Source of the DNA: Melghiribacillus thermohalophilus
GTDB taxonomy: Bacteria; Bacillota; Bacilli; Bacillales; Alkalibacillaceae
Reading direction: 5' to 3'
Assembly (NCBI RefSeq): GCF_004342905.1
Contig: NZ_SMAN01000020.1
Coordinates: forward strand, 1 to 63,120
DNA: 63,120 nt
Positions 8,500-19,280 of this stretch are shown piece by piece (the first letter of the stretch is position 1; each line of letters opens with the position of its first letter). Below the pieces are notes generated by a model. The model did no database searches, had not been told where the DNA came from, and was given only the letters and a program-made list of their open reading frames with translations. A program made the translations under genes and the position numbers.

Positions 8500-9387
8500 T
8501 TATTCTTCCGGCACAAAAAATTCAATATGTTTATGGAGATTTACAAACTCGCCCGGAAGCAAGCCCCCGTATTCCCCATCGAGATTCAGCTGCATCTTTT
8601 CTTCGGTATACACTTTCACTTGGTTTGCCTGGGTGTAAATGACCTGCTTGTCATGGATGTGCTGTCCCCGTAACGCATGACTCGCCAGGCGGACAAATTC
8701 GGCGATGTTTGTCTTTTTTAAGATGATTAAATCAAACAGTCCATCATCCATCCTGGCTGCGGGAGCCAGCTTTTCAAAGCCGCCTACCGAATTTGAGTTT
8801 GAGAGCAAAAATAGCATAATATCTCCTTTAAAAAGTGTACCGTCATATTCGATTTCCACATAGGTTGGCCGGATTGACGGAAGCATTTCAATCCCTTTTA
8901 AGTAGTATGCGAGCTGTCCCAACATGGTCTTTAGCTTGCTCGGCACTTCATAGGTAAGCTCCGTCAGCTTTCCGCCGCCGGCAATATTTATAAAATACTG
9001 GTTATTGACACGCCCAATATCCAGAGCTCTGGTATGGCCTGCAATAATGACATCCAGGGCTTTGTGAATCCCTTTTGAAACACGGATTGCACGGGCGAAA
9101 TCATTGGTAGTTCCCGCAGGAATAACGCCTAATTTTGGGCGGTTCGGCTTTTCCGCCAGTCCGTTAATCACCTCGTTAATGGTACCATCACCGCCTGCTG
9201 CGATGACAACATCAAACTGACGTTCAACGGCAACCTCTGCAGCCTTTGCAGCATCTCCTTCGCCTGTTGTCGCATGGGCAGATGCTTCGAATCCTGCTTC
9301 CTCCAGCCGGCGCAGTACTTCGGGAAGTTCTTTTTTAAATCCTTCCCTTCCTGACGTAGGATTATATATAATACGGGCACGTTTCAT
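8500..9387 (-). CDS. dgkB: Diacylglycerol kinase
   Basis: A 295-residue soluble diacylglycerol kinase that phosphorylates diacylglycerol released by lipoteichoic acid synthesis and returns it to phosphatidic acid. The nucleotide-binding signature AAGGDGTINEVINGL is at residues about 63-77, preceded by YNPTSG near the N-terminus and followed by PAGTTNDFARA. The C-terminal half has the lipid-kinase beta sandwich with PAARMDDGLFDL. AAGGTG six bases upstream supports the ATG at 9387; an ATG five codons earlier has no ribosome site. In B. subtilis dgkB lies between gatCAB and rlmCD, as here. The LTA-synthase-like gene at 44210 is a functional partner in the same lipid cycle. Confidence 0.93.
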   Translation of the reverse strand: MKRARIIYNPTSGREGFKKELPEVLRRLEEAGFEASAHATTGEGDAAKAAEVAVERQFDVVIAAGGDGTINEVINGLAEKPNRPKLGVIPAGTTNDFARAIRVSKGIHKALDVIIAGHTRALDIGRVNNQYFINIAGGGKLTELTYEVPSKLKTMLGQLAYYLKGIEMLPSIRPTYVEIEYDGTLFKGDIMLFLLSNSNSVGGFEKLAPAARMDDGLFDLIILKKTNIAEFVRLASHALRGQHIHDKQVIYTQANQVKVYTEEKMQLNLDGEYGGLLPGEFVNLHKHIEFFVPEE

Positions 9388-9562
9388 GGCATTCACCTTC
9401 ATTGCAAAATCAATTTAAAAAGAAATGAGTCCTTTTCTATCATATATCTTTTGGAAGAATTTGAAAAGGGGGGAAGGCCAAGTTTGTAGAATTTTGGGGG
9501 AATTTAGGATATTTAATAGGAAGTGGAGTATCAGTGATTCGTAGTTTGCACGTTTATCCTAT

Positions 9563-9603
9563 ACTACAAGCCTCTGGAGCAGGGCTTCCAGAGGCTTGTA
9601 GCG
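9563..9603. terminator. Hairpin after gatB
   Basis: CTACAAGCCTCTGGA and its exact complement form a 15-bp stem with a short loop, beginning about five bases after the gatB stop. There is no clear T-run on either side, so it may be a terminator needing help or a 3' stabiliser. Confidence 0.55.
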
Positions 9604-9607
9604 TATT

Positions 9608-11038
9608 CTATCGTTTTTCAATTTCCTCTAAAATGATCTTGTTCACCATCTGCGGGTTGGCCTGTCCTTTTGTGGCTTTCATCACCTGACCGACGAGGAA
9701 CCCGAGGGCACGGTCTTTACCGTTTTTGTAGTCTTCAATGGACTGCTGGTTTTCATCCAGGATTCCACCGATGATTTCTTTCAGCTTGCCCTCATCGGAA
9801 ATTTGGACGAGTCCTTTTTCTTTAACAATCTTTTCAGGATCGCCGCCTTTTTCCACGAGTTCAGCAAATACTTTTTTCGCAATCTTAGAAGAAATCGTGC
9901 CTTTTTCGATCAGCTGAATCAGCCTGGCAAGGGCTTCCGGAGTCAGTGCCAGATCGTGAAGCTCTTTCTGGTGTTTGTTCATATAGCCAGACACTTCACC
10001 CATAAGCCAGTTAGAGGCTTGTTTGACATCGGCACCAGCTTGAATGGTTTCTTCAAAGAAGTCGGACATTTCTTTCGTGCTGGTGAGTACGCCGGCGTCA
10101 TAAGCCGGTAGCCCCAGGTCTTCGATGTACCGCTTTTTGCGGGCATCTGGAAGCTCAGGGATTTCAGCACGGATGCGCTCTTTCCATTCGTCATCAATGT
10201 AGAGCGGAACAAGGTCTGGTTCCGGAAAGTAACGATAGTCATCGGAACCTTCCTTCACGCGCATCAGGATCGTTTCTTTGGATTGCTCGTCATAGCGGCG
10301 GGTTTCCTGACGAATTTGACCGCCAGACAGTAGCACTTTGCGCTGGCGCTTTTCTTCAAACTCCAGTGCTTTTTGCACAAAGTTGAACGAGTTCAGGTTT
10401 TTCAGCTCGGTTTTAACCCCGAATTCCTTCTGGCCGATTGGGCGAAGGGAAATGTTGGCGTCACATCGCAGGGATCCTTCCTCCATCTTACAGTCGGAAA
10501 CGCCGGTGTACTGAATAATGCTTTTCAGCTTTTCTAAGTAGGCATACGCTTCTTCAGGGGAACGCATGTCCGGTTCCGATACGATCTCGATGAGCGGGGT
10601 TCCCTGACGGTTAAAGTCAACCAGGGAATAACCGTCATCGGAGTGGGTCAGCTTTCCGGCATCTTCTTCCATGTGAATGCGGGTAATCCCAATTTTTTTC
10701 TTCTTGCCGTTTACTTCGATTTCAATCCAGCCGTTTTCTGCCAGGGGCTCATCAAACTGGGAGATCTGATAGGCTTTCGGGTTGTCCGGATAAAAATAGT
10801 TTTTCCGGTCAAACTTTGTAAAGCTTGCAATTTCACAGTTTAGAGCCATGGCTGCTTTCATGGCAAAGTTTACGGCTTCCTCATTTAATACAGGCAATAC
10901 CCCGGGGTAGCCAAGGTCAATGGGGTTTACGTTTGTATTCGGTTCTGCTCCAAAGGCGTTTGGGCTCGGGCTGAAAATTTTTGAGTTTGTTTTTAGTTCC
11001 ACGTGCACTTCTAATCCGATAATGGTTTCAAAGTTCAT
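9608..11038 (-). CDS. gatB: Asp-tRNA(Asn)/Glu-tRNA(Gln) amidotransferase subunit B
   Basis: A 476-residue GatB, full length for the family. It holds the mischarged tRNA and, with GatA and GatC, converts Glu-tRNA(Gln) to Gln-tRNA(Gln), and Asp-tRNA(Asn) where needed, using ATP. Visible family text includes [12 protein letters not shown] at the start, [23 protein letters not shown] and [14 protein letters not shown]. The C-terminal YqeY-like tail ends [18 protein letters not shown]. The start overlaps the gatA stop by four bases (ATGA), with GAGGTG upstream, so it is the last gene of gatCAB. Confidence 0.97.
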   Translation of the reverse strand: MNFETIIGLEVHVELKTNSKIFSPSPNAFGAEPNTNVNPIDLGYPGVLPVLNEEAVNFAMKAAMALNCEIASFTKFDRKNYFYPDNPKAYQISQFDEPLAENGWIEIEVNGKKKKIGITRIHMEEDAGKLTHSDDGYSLVDFNRQGTPLIEIVSEPDMRSPEEAYAYLEKLKSIIQYTGVSDCKMEEGSLRCDANISLRPIGQKEFGVKTELKNLNSFNFVQKALEFEEKRQRKVLLSGGQIRQETRRYDEQSKETILMRVKEGSDDYRYFPEPDLVPLYIDDEWKERIRAEIPELPDARKKRYIEDLGLPAYDAGVLTSTKEMSDFFEETIQAGADVKQASNWLMGEVSGYMNKHQKELHDLALTPEALARLIQLIEKGTISSKIAKKVFAELVEKGGDPEKIVKEKGLVQISDEGKLKEIIGGILDENQQSIEDYKNGKDRALGFLVGQVMKATKGQANPQMVNKIILEEIEKR

Positions 11039-12510
11039 TTCCCTGCACCTCCCAGCTGAGGTTGTTGCTTATGGAAATCCGTCGCCTGTTCAAAGGCATA
11101 GGCAGTCTGATAAACGGTCTGTTCGTCAAAATGCCTGCCGATAATCTGCAGGCCAATCGGCAGCCCTTCGCTGGAGAAACCGCATGGCACGGAGATTCCC
11201 GGAACACCGGCCAGGTTCACCGGAATCGTTAAAATATCGTTGGCATACATCGTTAATGGATCATCAATCTTTTCACCGACTTTGAAAGCTGGAGTTGGTG
11301 TGGTCGGTCCGATGATCACATCGTAGTCTTCAAATACGTTTTCAAAATCTTGTTTAATTAAGGTGCGGACTTTTTGCGCCTTTTTGTAGTAAGCATCATA
11401 GTAGCCGGAACTTAAGGCAAAGGTTCCTAGCATGATACGGCGCTTAACCTCGTCTCCAAATCCTTCGCTTCTGGACAGTTTGAACATGTCGATCATGTTT
11501 TCCGCTTTTTCCGAACGTACTCCATAACGGACACCGTCGAAGCGGGCCAGATTGGCAGAAGCTTCAGATGATGCAATCAGGTAGTAGGTTGCTACGGCAT
11601 ATTTGGAGTGAGGGAGAGACACTTCTTCCCATTCTGCTCCAAGGGATTCGTAGACTTTTAAGGCTTTTCGTACGGCTTCCCTTACTTCCTCCGAAACCCC
11701 TTCGCCGAGGTATTCTTTCGGAACCGCAATTTTCAGGCCTTTCATGTCTTTCTCAAGATGTTCGCTGTAAGCAGGCACCTCAACATTGGCGCTGGTAGAA
11801 TCCATATGGTCATGACCGGCGATCACCTCTAGAAGACGGGCATTGTCTTCAACGGTTCGGGTGATCGGTCCAATCTGATCTAATGAGGATGCAAAGGCGA
11901 CCAGTCCAAAACGGGATACCAGTCCGTATGTCGGTTTCATTCCGACAACTCCGCAGAAGGCTGCTGGCTGACGGATGGAACCTCCAGTATCTGAACCTAA
12001 CGCAAAAAATACTTCCCGGGATGCAACCGCTGCTGCCGAACCGCCACTGGAACCCCCTGGTACATAATCGGTATTCCACGGGTTGCGGGTCGCCATATAA
12101 CCGGAGTTCTCGTTAGATGAACCCATAGCAAACTCGTCCATGTTTAATTTTCCAATGGTAATGGCCTTCGCTTCCTTTAATTTTTGCACAACGGTTGCGT
12201 CATATAATGGATCATTGAAGTTGTCCAGAATTTTGCTGGCACAGGTCGTGCGCAGCCCTTTCGTCACGATGTTATCTTTCAGTCCGACCGGCATTCCAAA
12301 AAGAGCTCCATTCCCTGACTGAGCTCCATCCCGGTCAAATTCATCAGCCTGTTTGAGGGCCTCTTCCTTATTCAAGGTTAAAAATGCTTTGATTTGATCG
12401 TCTACTTCTTCAATCCGCCTGTAAGATTCATCGACTAATTCACGGACGGAAACTTCTTTTTTATGTAAAAGTTCCTGAATATCTTTCAGCTTATGGTCAA
12501 ATAACGACAT
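11035..12510 (-). CDS. gatA: Asp-tRNA(Asn)/Glu-tRNA(Gln) amidotransferase subunit A
   Basis: A 491-residue amidase-signature protein that releases ammonia from glutamine for GatB. The amidase signature is clear: the catalytic lysine in MPVGLKDNI, the cis-serine and nucleophilic serine in [13 protein letters not shown] and [22 protein letters not shown] precedes the ATG at 12510. The gene lies 12 bases after gatC and overlaps gatB, so the three subunits are made from one transcript in equal amounts. Nothing is missing. Confidence 0.97.
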   Translation of the reverse strand: MSLFDHKLKDIQELLHKKEVSVRELVDESYRRIEEVDDQIKAFLTLNKEEALKQADEFDRDGAQSGNGALFGMPVGLKDNIVTKGLRTTCASKILDNFNDPLYDATVVQKLKEAKAITIGKLNMDEFAMGSSNENSGYMATRNPWNTDYVPGGSSGGSAAAVASREVFFALGSDTGGSIRQPAAFCGVVGMKPTYGLVSRFGLVAFASSLDQIGPITRTVEDNARLLEVIAGHDHMDSTSANVEVPAYSEHLEKDMKGLKIAVPKEYLGEGVSEEVREAVRKALKVYESLGAEWEEVSLPHSKYAVATYYLIASSEASANLARFDGVRYGVRSEKAENMIDMFKLSRSEGFGDEVKRRIMLGTFALSSGYYDAYYKKAQKVRTLIKQDFENVFEDYDVIIGPTTPTPAFKVGEKIDDPLTMYANDILTIPVNLAGVPGISVPCGFSSEGLPIGLQIIGRHFDEQTVYQTAYAFEQATDFHKQQPQLGGAGK

Positions 12511-12522
12511 GGAAATCCCTCC

Positions 12523-12813
12523 TTATTCCAGGATTGATGGTACACGGAACTGTCCGTCTTTTTTGTCCGGTGCATTTTTCAATGCTTCTTCCTGAGTAAT
12601 CCATTGTTTTGGTTCATCTTTTCTGAGCACATTTTTTAAGTCCAGTACATGGGTAGTCGGTTTGACATGGTCGGTATCCAGTTCATTCAGCTGTTCAGCG
12701 TAATCAATAATGGCACTCAGCTGTTTTGTAAACATTTCAGCTTCTTCTTCCGTAATGGCCAGGCGCGCCAGATGGGCCACGTGTTTCACCTGTTCTTTAG
12801 AAATTTCAGACAT
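12523..12813 (-). CDS. gatC: Asp-tRNA(Asn)/Glu-tRNA(Gln) amidotransferase subunit C
   Basis: A 96-residue GatC that wraps around GatA and helps it fold with GatB. Typical text is [16 protein letters not shown] near the N-terminus and [20 protein letters not shown] in the C-terminal third, ending [13 protein letters not shown] lies upstream of the ATG at 12813; a longer TTG frame would start inside that ribosome site. It is the first gene of the operon. The 281-base gap up to aceA presumably holds the promoter, which I could not assign with confidence. Confidence 0.95.
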   Translation of the reverse strand: MSEISKEQVKHVAHLARLAITEEEAEMFTKQLSAIIDYAEQLNELDTDHVKPTTHVLDLKNVLRKDEPKQWITQEEALKNAPDKKDGQFRVPSILE

Positions 12814-13017
12814 CCCTTTCACCTCCAACTTTTCGTCGAACCCTCACAATACTATTGATAATAGCAAACGATGAACAGAAAAAGCAACTTTTCTCATACT
12901 TTACTATTTTACCACGTTTCAGTATGGGGAATAAGCGAAAAAAAGTTGTCAGATCCATCTTTTCTTGATATCTTTGAGCTAACCAGGGGGAAGTGTAACA
13001 GAGGAGACGTTCGATGA

Positions 13018-13053
13018 TAAAAAAACCTCCCCTTTATGCGGAAGGGGAGGTTT
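13018..13053 (-). terminator. Terminator of aceA
   Basis: AACCTCCCCTT pairs with AAGGGGAGGTT around a six- to seven-base loop; the minus strand continues with seven T. It ends the aceB-aceA unit. Confidence 0.88.
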
Positions 13054-13094
13054 GTGCAGAAAGTTCTGGTGAAATAACCTTGTAAGCCAAATCC

Positions 13095-14378
13095 TCAGGA
13101 AGATGAAACAAATTGTTCTTCTTCTGTTGATCCTTTCAGGGCTGTCGTGGAAGAAGTTCCGCCGGATATGACCATCGATACCTCATCAAAATATCCGGTT
13201 CCCACTTCCCTCTGGTGCCTGGTTGCGGTGTAACCATCTTTTTCACTTGCAAATTCAGCCTGCTGCAATTCGGAATAGGCAGCCATTCCCCGCTCCTTGT
13301 ATCCTTTTGCAAGGGTAAACATGCTGTGATTGAGAGCGTGGAATCCTGCCAGGGTAACAAACTGGAATTTGTACCCCATTTTGCCCAGTTCATTCTGAAA
13401 CTCTTCAATCGTTTGATTATCCAGATTTTTTCTCCAGTTAAATGACGGTGAACAGTTATAGGCCAGCATTTTATCCGGATACTTTTCATGAATGGCTTCT
13501 GCAAACCGTCTGGCTTCCTCGAGATCCGGCTTTGCTGTTTCACACCAGATGAGATCCGCATATGGGGCATATGCCAGTCCCCGTGCAATCGCCTGATTCA
13601 GCCCGGCTTTTGTCCGGTAAAATCCTTCCGGTGTACGCTCGCCGGTAATAAATTCATGATCATATGGATCGACATCACTGGTGACCATATCGGCTGCATT
13701 AGCGTCTGTCCGCGCAATAATGATGGTCGGAACACCCATGACATCGGCTGCAAGGCGTGCAGAAACTAAGTTACGAACCGCATTCTGAGTTGGCAGCAAA
13801 ACTTTTCCTCCCAGATGTCCGCATTTTTTCTCTGAGGAAAGCTGGTCTTCAAAATGAACACCGCTGGCTCCCGCTTCAATCATGCTCTTCATCAATTCAA
13901 ACACATTCAGCTGTCCCCCAAAACCGGCTTCGGCATCGGCCACAATCGGCTGGAACCAGTCAATGGAGCTGTCCTCTTCAAGGTGATGGATCTGATCGGC
14001 ACGCTGAAGGGCCTGATTGATACGTTTGACCACATGGGGAACACTGTTTGCCGGATACAGGCTTTGATCCGGATACATCTGTCCAGCCAGGTTGGCATCT
14101 GCTGCAACCTGCCAGCCGCTTAAATAAATTGCTTTAAGTCCTGCTTTTACCTGCTGAACTGCCTGATTCCCCGTTAATGCGCCAAGGGCATTGATATAAT
14201 CTTCATGTTGTAAATAATTCCACAGTTTTTCTGCCCCATGCTTCGCCAGCGTATATTCAATATCAATGGAACCGCGAAGTTTAATGACATCCTCTGCGGA
14301 ATACGGGCGCTTGACTCCTTTCCAGCGTTCATCATTTCTCCAGCTTTCTTCCAGTTTTTTCACTCTTTCATCAGTCAT
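13095..14378 (-). CDS. aceA: Isocitrate lyase
   Basis: A 427-residue isocitrate lyase, the first enzyme of the glyoxylate bypass, which splits isocitrate to succinate and glyoxylate so that cells can grow on acetate or fatty acids. The catalytic loop [12 protein letters not shown] is present, as are the metal-site [10 protein letters not shown] and [16 protein letters not shown] seven bases before the ATG supports the start. It lies 21 bases after the malate synthase gene, so the two form an operon ending at the terminator at 13018-13053. B. subtilis 168 lacks this pathway, so the pair is an insertion relative to that gene order. Confidence 0.96.
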   Translation of the reverse strand: MTDERVKKLEESWRNDERWKGVKRPYSAEDVIKLRGSIDIEYTLAKHGAEKLWNYLQHEDYINALGALTGNQAVQQVKAGLKAIYLSGWQVAADANLAGQMYPDQSLYPANSVPHVVKRINQALQRADQIHHLEEDSSIDWFQPIVADAEAGFGGQLNVFELMKSMIEAGASGVHFEDQLSSEKKCGHLGGKVLLPTQNAVRNLVSARLAADVMGVPTIIIARTDANAADMVTSDVDPYDHEFITGERTPEGFYRTKAGLNQAIARGLAYAPYADLIWCETAKPDLEEARRFAEAIHEKYPDKMLAYNCSPSFNWRKNLDNQTIEEFQNELGKMGYKFQFVTLAGFHALNHSMFTLAKGYKERGMAAYSELQQAEFASEKDGYTATRHQREVGTGYFDEVSMVISGGTSSTTALKGSTEEEQFVSSS

Positions 14379-14399
14379 CCTATATCCTCCCTTATCTAT

Positions 14400-15989
14400 T
14401 TAAAGAATTTCATAACCTGGCAATGTTAAAAACTCCACAAACTGATCGTCTAAAATCAAACGGTCAAACAGCTCCACGGCTTCTTCAAACCTGCCCTTTT
14501 CAAAGGCTTCTTCCCCGACCTGCTGTTTGATTTTTTCCATTTCTTCATTTTTAAGCTGTTCGTACAGTTCCACCGTCACCTTTCTTCCGTCTGCTAAGAC
14601 CCCCTTCGGATGGCGGATCCACTGCCAGAGCTGAGCCCTTGAAATTTCTGCAGTTGCTGCATCTTCCATCAGGTTGTTGATCGGTGCTGCTCCCCTGCCA
14701 TGGAGCCAGGAAGCCATATACTGGATGCCCACGCTGATGTTCATGCGTACACCCTCTTCGGTAATATCCCCTTCTGGAACCTCAAGGAGATCGTCCCCTG
14801 TCACCGTTAAATCTTCCAGCGTCTTCGTTTCGATCTGATTCGGTGTTTTCATCTCCTTATTGAACACTTCCATGGCCACAGGTACCAGTCCCGGATGGGC
14901 GACCCACGTCCCGTCATGGCCGTCTTTAGCCTCCCGCTCCTTATCGGCCCTGACTTTCTGGAAAGCCGCTTCATTGGCCTCCGGGTTGTTTTTGACGGGA
15001 ATCTGGGCAGCCATCCCACCGATTGCCGGTGCTTTACGTTTGTGACAGGTTTGAATCGTTAACAGCGAGTATGCCCGCATAAACGGCACCGTCATCGTAA
15101 CCTGTGATCTGTCAGGCAAAATGACATCTGGATGATTGCGAAATTTTTTCAGATAGCTGAAAATGTAATCCCAGCGCCCGCAGTTAAGCCCGGCAGAATG
15201 TTCCTTTAATTCATACAAGATTTCATCCATTTCAAAGGCTGCCAGAATCGTTTCAATGAGAACCGTCGCTTTAATCGTTCCCTGAGTGATTCCCACATAT
15301 TTCTGGGCAAACGTAAACACATCATTCCACAGCCGGGCTTCCAGATGACTTTCCAGCTTCGGCAAATAAAAATAGGGACCTGTTCCTTTTTCAATTAATG
15401 ATTTGGCGTTGTGGTAGAAAAACAGTCCGAAATCGAACAGGCTTCCGCTGATGGGTTGATCGTCCACCAGCACATGTTTTTCCTCCAAATGAAGCCCCCT
15501 GGGCCGGACAATGAGAACCGCTGTTTCATCGTTCAACTGGTAGGACTTTCCTTTGTCTTCAAACGTAATCGTTCCATTTACCGCATCCCTCAGGTTCAAT
15601 TGCCCCTGGATCATATTATCCCAGGTCGGGGATGAGGCATCCTCAAAACAGGCCATGAACATTTTCGCTCCAGAATTCAGTGCATTGATAATCATTTTAC
15701 GGTCTACCGGGCCGGTAATTTCCACCCGGCGGTCCTTTAAGTCTTCGGGAATCGGAGCGATGGTCCAATCACCTTCCCGAATATGTCTGGTTTCCGGCAA
15801 AAAATCAGGCTTTTTCCCCTGGTCAAATTCCTGCTGGCGCTTATGCCTGTTCTGCAAGAGTTCTTTTCGGCGTCTTCCAAAGTTGCGTTCCAGTTCCGCT
15901 ATAAACTTGAGAGCATCTGAAGTTAATATTTCTTCATAGCCCGGGCGAATGTCTCCCACAACTTTGACCTCTGCTGCCTGTGTAGCCAA
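14400..15989 (-). CDS. aceB: Malate synthase A
   Basis: A 529-residue malate synthase that condenses glyoxylate with acetyl-CoA to malate. The family signature [16 protein letters not shown] is present, with [11 protein letters not shown] and [18 protein letters not shown], the latter carrying the catalytic aspartate region. The start is a TTG at 15989 with AAGGGGTG upstream; the next in-frame ATG is far inside the protein. It is the first gene of the glyoxylate operon. A promoter should lie in 15990-16100, but I cannot separate one from background. Confidence 0.96.
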   Translation of the reverse strand: MATQAAEVKVVGDIRPGYEEILTSDALKFIAELERNFGRRRKELLQNRHKRQQEFDQGKKPDFLPETRHIREGDWTIAPIPEDLKDRRVEITGPVDRKMIINALNSGAKMFMACFEDASSPTWDNMIQGQLNLRDAVNGTITFEDKGKSYQLNDETAVLIVRPRGLHLEEKHVLVDDQPISGSLFDFGLFFYHNAKSLIEKGTGPYFYLPKLESHLEARLWNDVFTFAQKYVGITQGTIKATVLIETILAAFEMDEILYELKEHSAGLNCGRWDYIFSYLKKFRNHPDVILPDRSQVTMTVPFMRAYSLLTIQTCHKRKAPAIGGMAAQIPVKNNPEANEAAFQKVRADKEREAKDGHDGTWVAHPGLVPVAMEVFNKEMKTPNQIETKTLEDLTVTGDDLLEVPEGDITEEGVRMNISVGIQYMASWLHGRGAAPINNLMEDAATAEISRAQLWQWIRHPKGVLADGRKVTVELYEQLKNEEMEKIKQQVGEEAFEKGRFEEAVELFDRLILDDQFVEFLTLPGYEIL

Positions 15990-16657
15990 ACGATCACCCC
16001 TTTTGTTATATTACACATTTTACTTATTCGATTGTATTATATAACAGTACATGCATAATTGAAACCTTTTTAAGAAAAAAATTCAGAAAAGTTTCGACAC
16101 AGATCAGGAATAGCGATGTTTTTTAGGTTTTAAAGCTAAAATGAGAGGGTCCAGGTCTTTTCCGGGGAAGATCATTAGCTGATTTAATGGGGGGCAGCAA
16201 ATACTTATTCAATCAAGTTCTGACGTTCGGGTGGGAGGTCTGATTTTCAGCTTTCAGGGCCTGATATACATCGTGTTAGGAAGTACCGGGAATCCTTATG
16301 TTCAAACTGCCCATCCTCAATTTCTCAGGCGTGAGATCTGGTTATTCGTATTTTTTAGGAATGGTTCCCTTTTTCCTTACAAGAAAAAGATTAAAGTGCC
16401 CCACTTATCCACGAAGGATGCTGAGGGACACCCGAAGAGTCGGTCTCCTTTTTTTCGATGGTGTCTAAGCAACTTTAAGGTCGATGTTGGAAGTTCGGGG
16501 GGCATTGACGAATATAATGCTGCGATTTTGCTTAAACAGCTTAAGTGAATGGGGGTGAAAGCTCGACCAATACTACAGACATTTACGATTTCCTTGACAA
16601 TCAAATTTCCCTGCTGCTTAACGCTGGCAGCAGGGGCGACGATGACAGATCATAGAT
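15990..16657. other. 668-base gap without a supported gene
   Basis: The gap between aceB and the arginase-like gene holds open frames on both strands (plus 16231-16548, minus 16377-16604), but none has a good ribosome site or family features. A G+C-rich passage near 16420-16540 reads on the plus strand as DVGSSGGIDEYNAAILLKQL, and a short frame NTTDIYDFLDNQISLLL follows, which looks like decayed coding sequence. I cannot name the parent gene. Confidence 0.4.
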
Positions 16658-17479
16658 TCAGGAAACATGGTCTAAACATGTTTGGAGGATTTTCAGATTG
16701 GCGTGTTCGTTTTTTTCTATGTAAAGCTTTTTTTCCGGTTTAAACCGTTCCAGGGGATCTGCTGTCATTTCCCCGCATACATCTACACCGCACACACTCT
16801 TCTTTCGGATCAGGATTTCCAGTGCCGTCAGCAACTCTGTCAGAGTCATTTGACCCTGATCCCAGTTTGTCAATACTTCCTTTTGATTTAGCACATCTTT
16901 ATCAATACTGATATAAATATTTTTAGTGGGTATGAGGGAAAGAATCGTTCGCATTGCTCGATGAATGCCTTGAGAAGTTATAGAAGTTGTTGTGTGTATG
17001 TAATCCAGTGTTCTGGTATGAGATGACGTATATGGAGTATAAGCTACTTTCGGACGAAGTGATTCCGGTATGTTTGAGAAAGATATAGGACTGGCACCGA
17101 TGACGACGGTTTTTTTCAAGTTAGGCAGGTTTAGGGCATTGTTTACCCAGGATCCGCATGAGAGGAGATTTTGTGAAGGAGAATCCAGCATATCAGAGTG
17201 ATTATCAAACAGGATCAAAGAAAAAGGTTGTTCGATCTCCGACAGAAGAGCATAGGAGACATAATGATAGTCTCCGCTTCCAACAAAGGTGATTCCCCTT
17301 TGCCCGCGTTTCGACAGACGGCTCCGAATTTGTTGAAGTGCGTTCCAGTCACAAAATTTTTTCGTTGAGGGGATATCGTTCAATTCAATCGTTTCATGGG
17401 GAATTTTCATCAACCATTGCTGGGATTCAATCGAATGGTCAAAATCGAGAATAGTTACTCCCCTTTTTACCAGCCCCAT
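16658..17479 (-). CDS. Arginase/agmatinase-fold protein
   Basis: A 273-residue protein of the ureohydrolase (arginase, agmatinase, formimidoylglutamase) superfamily. The metal-binding order is recognisable: GSGDYHYVS, then LFDNHSDM (DxHxD), and SIDKDVLN (DxD) toward the C-terminus. It is somewhat shorter and more diverged than true arginases, and the usual GGDHS motif is replaced by GSGDYHY, so the substrate is uncertain. GGAG 11 bases upstream of the ATG is the only ribosome site. It stands alone between gaps of 668 and 316 bases, suggesting acquisition. Confidence 0.75.
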   Translation of the reverse strand: MGLVKRGVTILDFDHSIESQQWLMKIPHETIELNDIPSTKKFCDWNALQQIRSRLSKRGQRGITFVGSGDYHYVSYALLSEIEQPFSLILFDNHSDMLDSPSQNLLSCGSWVNNALNLPNLKKTVVIGASPISFSNIPESLRPKVAYTPYTSSHTRTLDYIHTTTSITSQGIHRAMRTILSLIPTKNIYISIDKDVLNQKEVLTNWDQGQMTLTELLTALEILIRKKSVCGVDVCGEMTADPLERFKPEKKLYIEKNEHANLKILQTCLDHVS

Positions 17480-17795
17480 TGATGATCACACTCCTTTTTT
17501 CAGGAAAGTTCGATCATTGCAGATTTGCGGCATTTTTCCTGGGAAGTATCGATGAACATTTTTCTGTTAATTCAACTATAAGCCATTCCGTCAGATTGAA
17601 CAATGGATTTGCTTCGTGGATTCTGAACGTTTTTTAGCCTCTGTATGCTCTTAACAAAGAACGAGTGTTTCGAGGTAGACATACGATTACGTCTGTGGTA
17701 ACCACTGTATGCTCTTTTCAAAAAAACGCCTGGAATCCCGGGATGTTGGTTTTCCGGGACCAGGCGTTTACTAGACATGCAAATGTTTGATTTCT
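17480..17795. other. 316-base gap before the arginase-like gene
   Basis: The gap holds the putP terminator at its left end and, near 17640-17720, two copies of a short CTGTATGCTCTT motif about 70 bases apart. The minus-strand frame 17572-17778 covers the terminator itself and is not a plausible gene. It probably also holds the promoter of the arginase-like gene. Confidence 0.4.
17720..17770 (-). terminator. Terminator of putP
   Basis: AAACGCCTGG pairs with CCAGGCGTTT, extended by CCCGG/CCGGG inside, with a T-run on the minus strand. It lies about 26 bases after the putP stop. Confidence 0.88.
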
Positions 17796-19280
17796 TTAGC
17801 TGTTTCGGGCAATATCACGTGCTTTTTCAAATTCGTCCTGAATTTCCTGTGGCGGTTCTTTATCGGCTAAACTGACCAGGACAGTGACAATAAGATTAAA
17901 TACAAATCCCGGGAAAATTTCATATAGGTCAAATAATCCTCCCTTAGCCTCGTACCAGAGGAACACAGTGACTGCACCCACGATCATACCTGCAACCGCA
18001 CCATTCCTTGTAATCCTTTTCCAGAAGAGTGAAAGGATGATGATCGGACCAAATGCAGCACCGAATCCTGCCCATGCATAACTAACCAGATCAAAAACGG
18101 AGCTTTCCGGGCTGTAAGCCATCCAGATTGCAACAAGTGCAATGACCAGTACGGAAAGACGTGCCACAACCACTAATTCTTTGTCTGAAGCACTTCTTCG
18201 GATAAATCCTTTGTACAAGTCCTCTGCTACAGCTGAAGATGAAACAAGCAGCTGAGAGTCAATGGTACTCATAACAGCTGATAAAATCGCTGCCAGTAAA
18301 ATTCCGGCAATAACCGGATGAGACAATAACTGTGAAAGAACAATAAAGATAATTTCAGAATCAAAGTTTGCCATATCAATTCCGGTGTCTACCGTAGACA
18401 GGTAGGCATAGCCCGCAATCCCGGCAAAAATTGCACCATACAAGCCAAGCACCATCCAGGTGATTCCAATAAAACGGGCTTTGCCTACATCCTTATGGGA
18501 TCTCATTCCCATAAAACGGACGATAATATGCGGCATCCCAAAGTAACCGAGCCCCCACCCAAGTGAGGATAAAATGGCGATTACGCCAACCCCGGATACC
18601 ATATTAAGATGATCTGGATTGAGATCACCTACAATATTCATGGTTTCATTCCAGCCGCCAAGTTCATTAATAGCCAAAATCGGCAAAATAATCAGTGCAA
18701 AAAACATTAAAATACCCTGAAAAAAGTCTGTCCAGCTTACTGCTATAAACCCGCCTAAAAATGTATAGGCGATAATGACAGCTGCTCCAATCCAGATACC
18801 CTGCTCATACGTAAGATCAAAAGCTGAGGTAAAAAGCTTTGCGCCCGCGGTCATTCCAGATGCAGTATAAACAGTAAAAAACACAATAATAACCAGCGCG
18901 GAAACTAAGCGCAAAATATGCGAGTTGTCGCGGAATCGATTTTCAAAAAAGTCAGGAACAGTAATAGAATCATTGGATACTTCCGTGTAAATCCGTAAGC
19001 GTTTAGCTACAAACTGCCAGTTTAAATATGCACCAGTCGCCAAACCGACCGCAATCCAGGCCTCAGAAAATCCAGCTGCGAACAGTGAACCTGGGAGACC
19101 CATTAACAGCCAGCCGCTCATATCCGAAGCACCAGCACTTAATGCGGCTACTCCTGGTCCGAGTCTTCTTCCTCCGAGGAAATAGTCAGATAAGTTACTG
19201 GTTAGTCGATAGCCTATGATTCCAATGGCAAGCATTCCAGCCAGATAAACAATAAACGTAATTAACGTTGCTGAATCCAT
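17796..19280 (-). CDS. putP: Sodium/proline symporter (PutP/OpuE family)
   Basis: A 494-residue membrane transporter of the sodium:solute symporter family with about 13 hydrophobic helices. It imports proline with Na+ for nutrition or osmoprotection. Family marks are SDYFLGGRRLGPGVAALSAGASDMSGW near the N-terminus and LSHPVIAGILLAAILSAVMSTIDSQLL in the middle (given here as positions about 31-57 and 320-346). In B. subtilis the osmotically induced opuE sits at this place before gatC, so opuE is an equally good name. The ATG overlaps the stop of a 34-codon gene upstream. P5C dehydrogenase lies further upstream beyond a repeat array. Confidence 0.92.
   Translation of the reverse strand: MDSATLITFIVYLAGMLAIGIIGYRLTSNLSDYFLGGRRLGPGVAALSAGASDMSGWLLMGLPGSLFAAGFSEAWIAVGLATGAYLNWQFVAKRLRIYTEVSNDSITVPDFFENRFRDNSHILRLVSALVIIVFFTVYTASGMTAGAKLFTSAFDLTYEQGIWIGAAVIIAYTFLGGFIAVSWTDFFQGILMFFALIILPILAINELGGWNETMNIVGDLNPDHLNMVSGVGVIAILSSLGWGLGYFGMPHIIVRFMGMRSHKDVGKARFIGITWMVLGLYGAIFAGIAGYAYLSTVDTGIDMANFDSEIIFIVLSQLLSHPVIAGILLAAILSAVMSTIDSQLLVSSSAVAEDLYKGFIRRSASDKELVVVARLSVLVIALVAIWMAYSPESSVFDLVSYAWAGFGAAFGPIIILSLFWKRITRNGAVAGMIVGAVTVFLWYEAKGGLFDLYEIFPGFVFNLIVTVLVSLADKEPPQEIQDEFEKARDIARNS

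Noticed and set aside
16231-16548. 105-codon plus-strand frame as a gene
   Set aside because: No ribosome site, no recognisable domain, mixed composition; kept only as possible decayed sequence.
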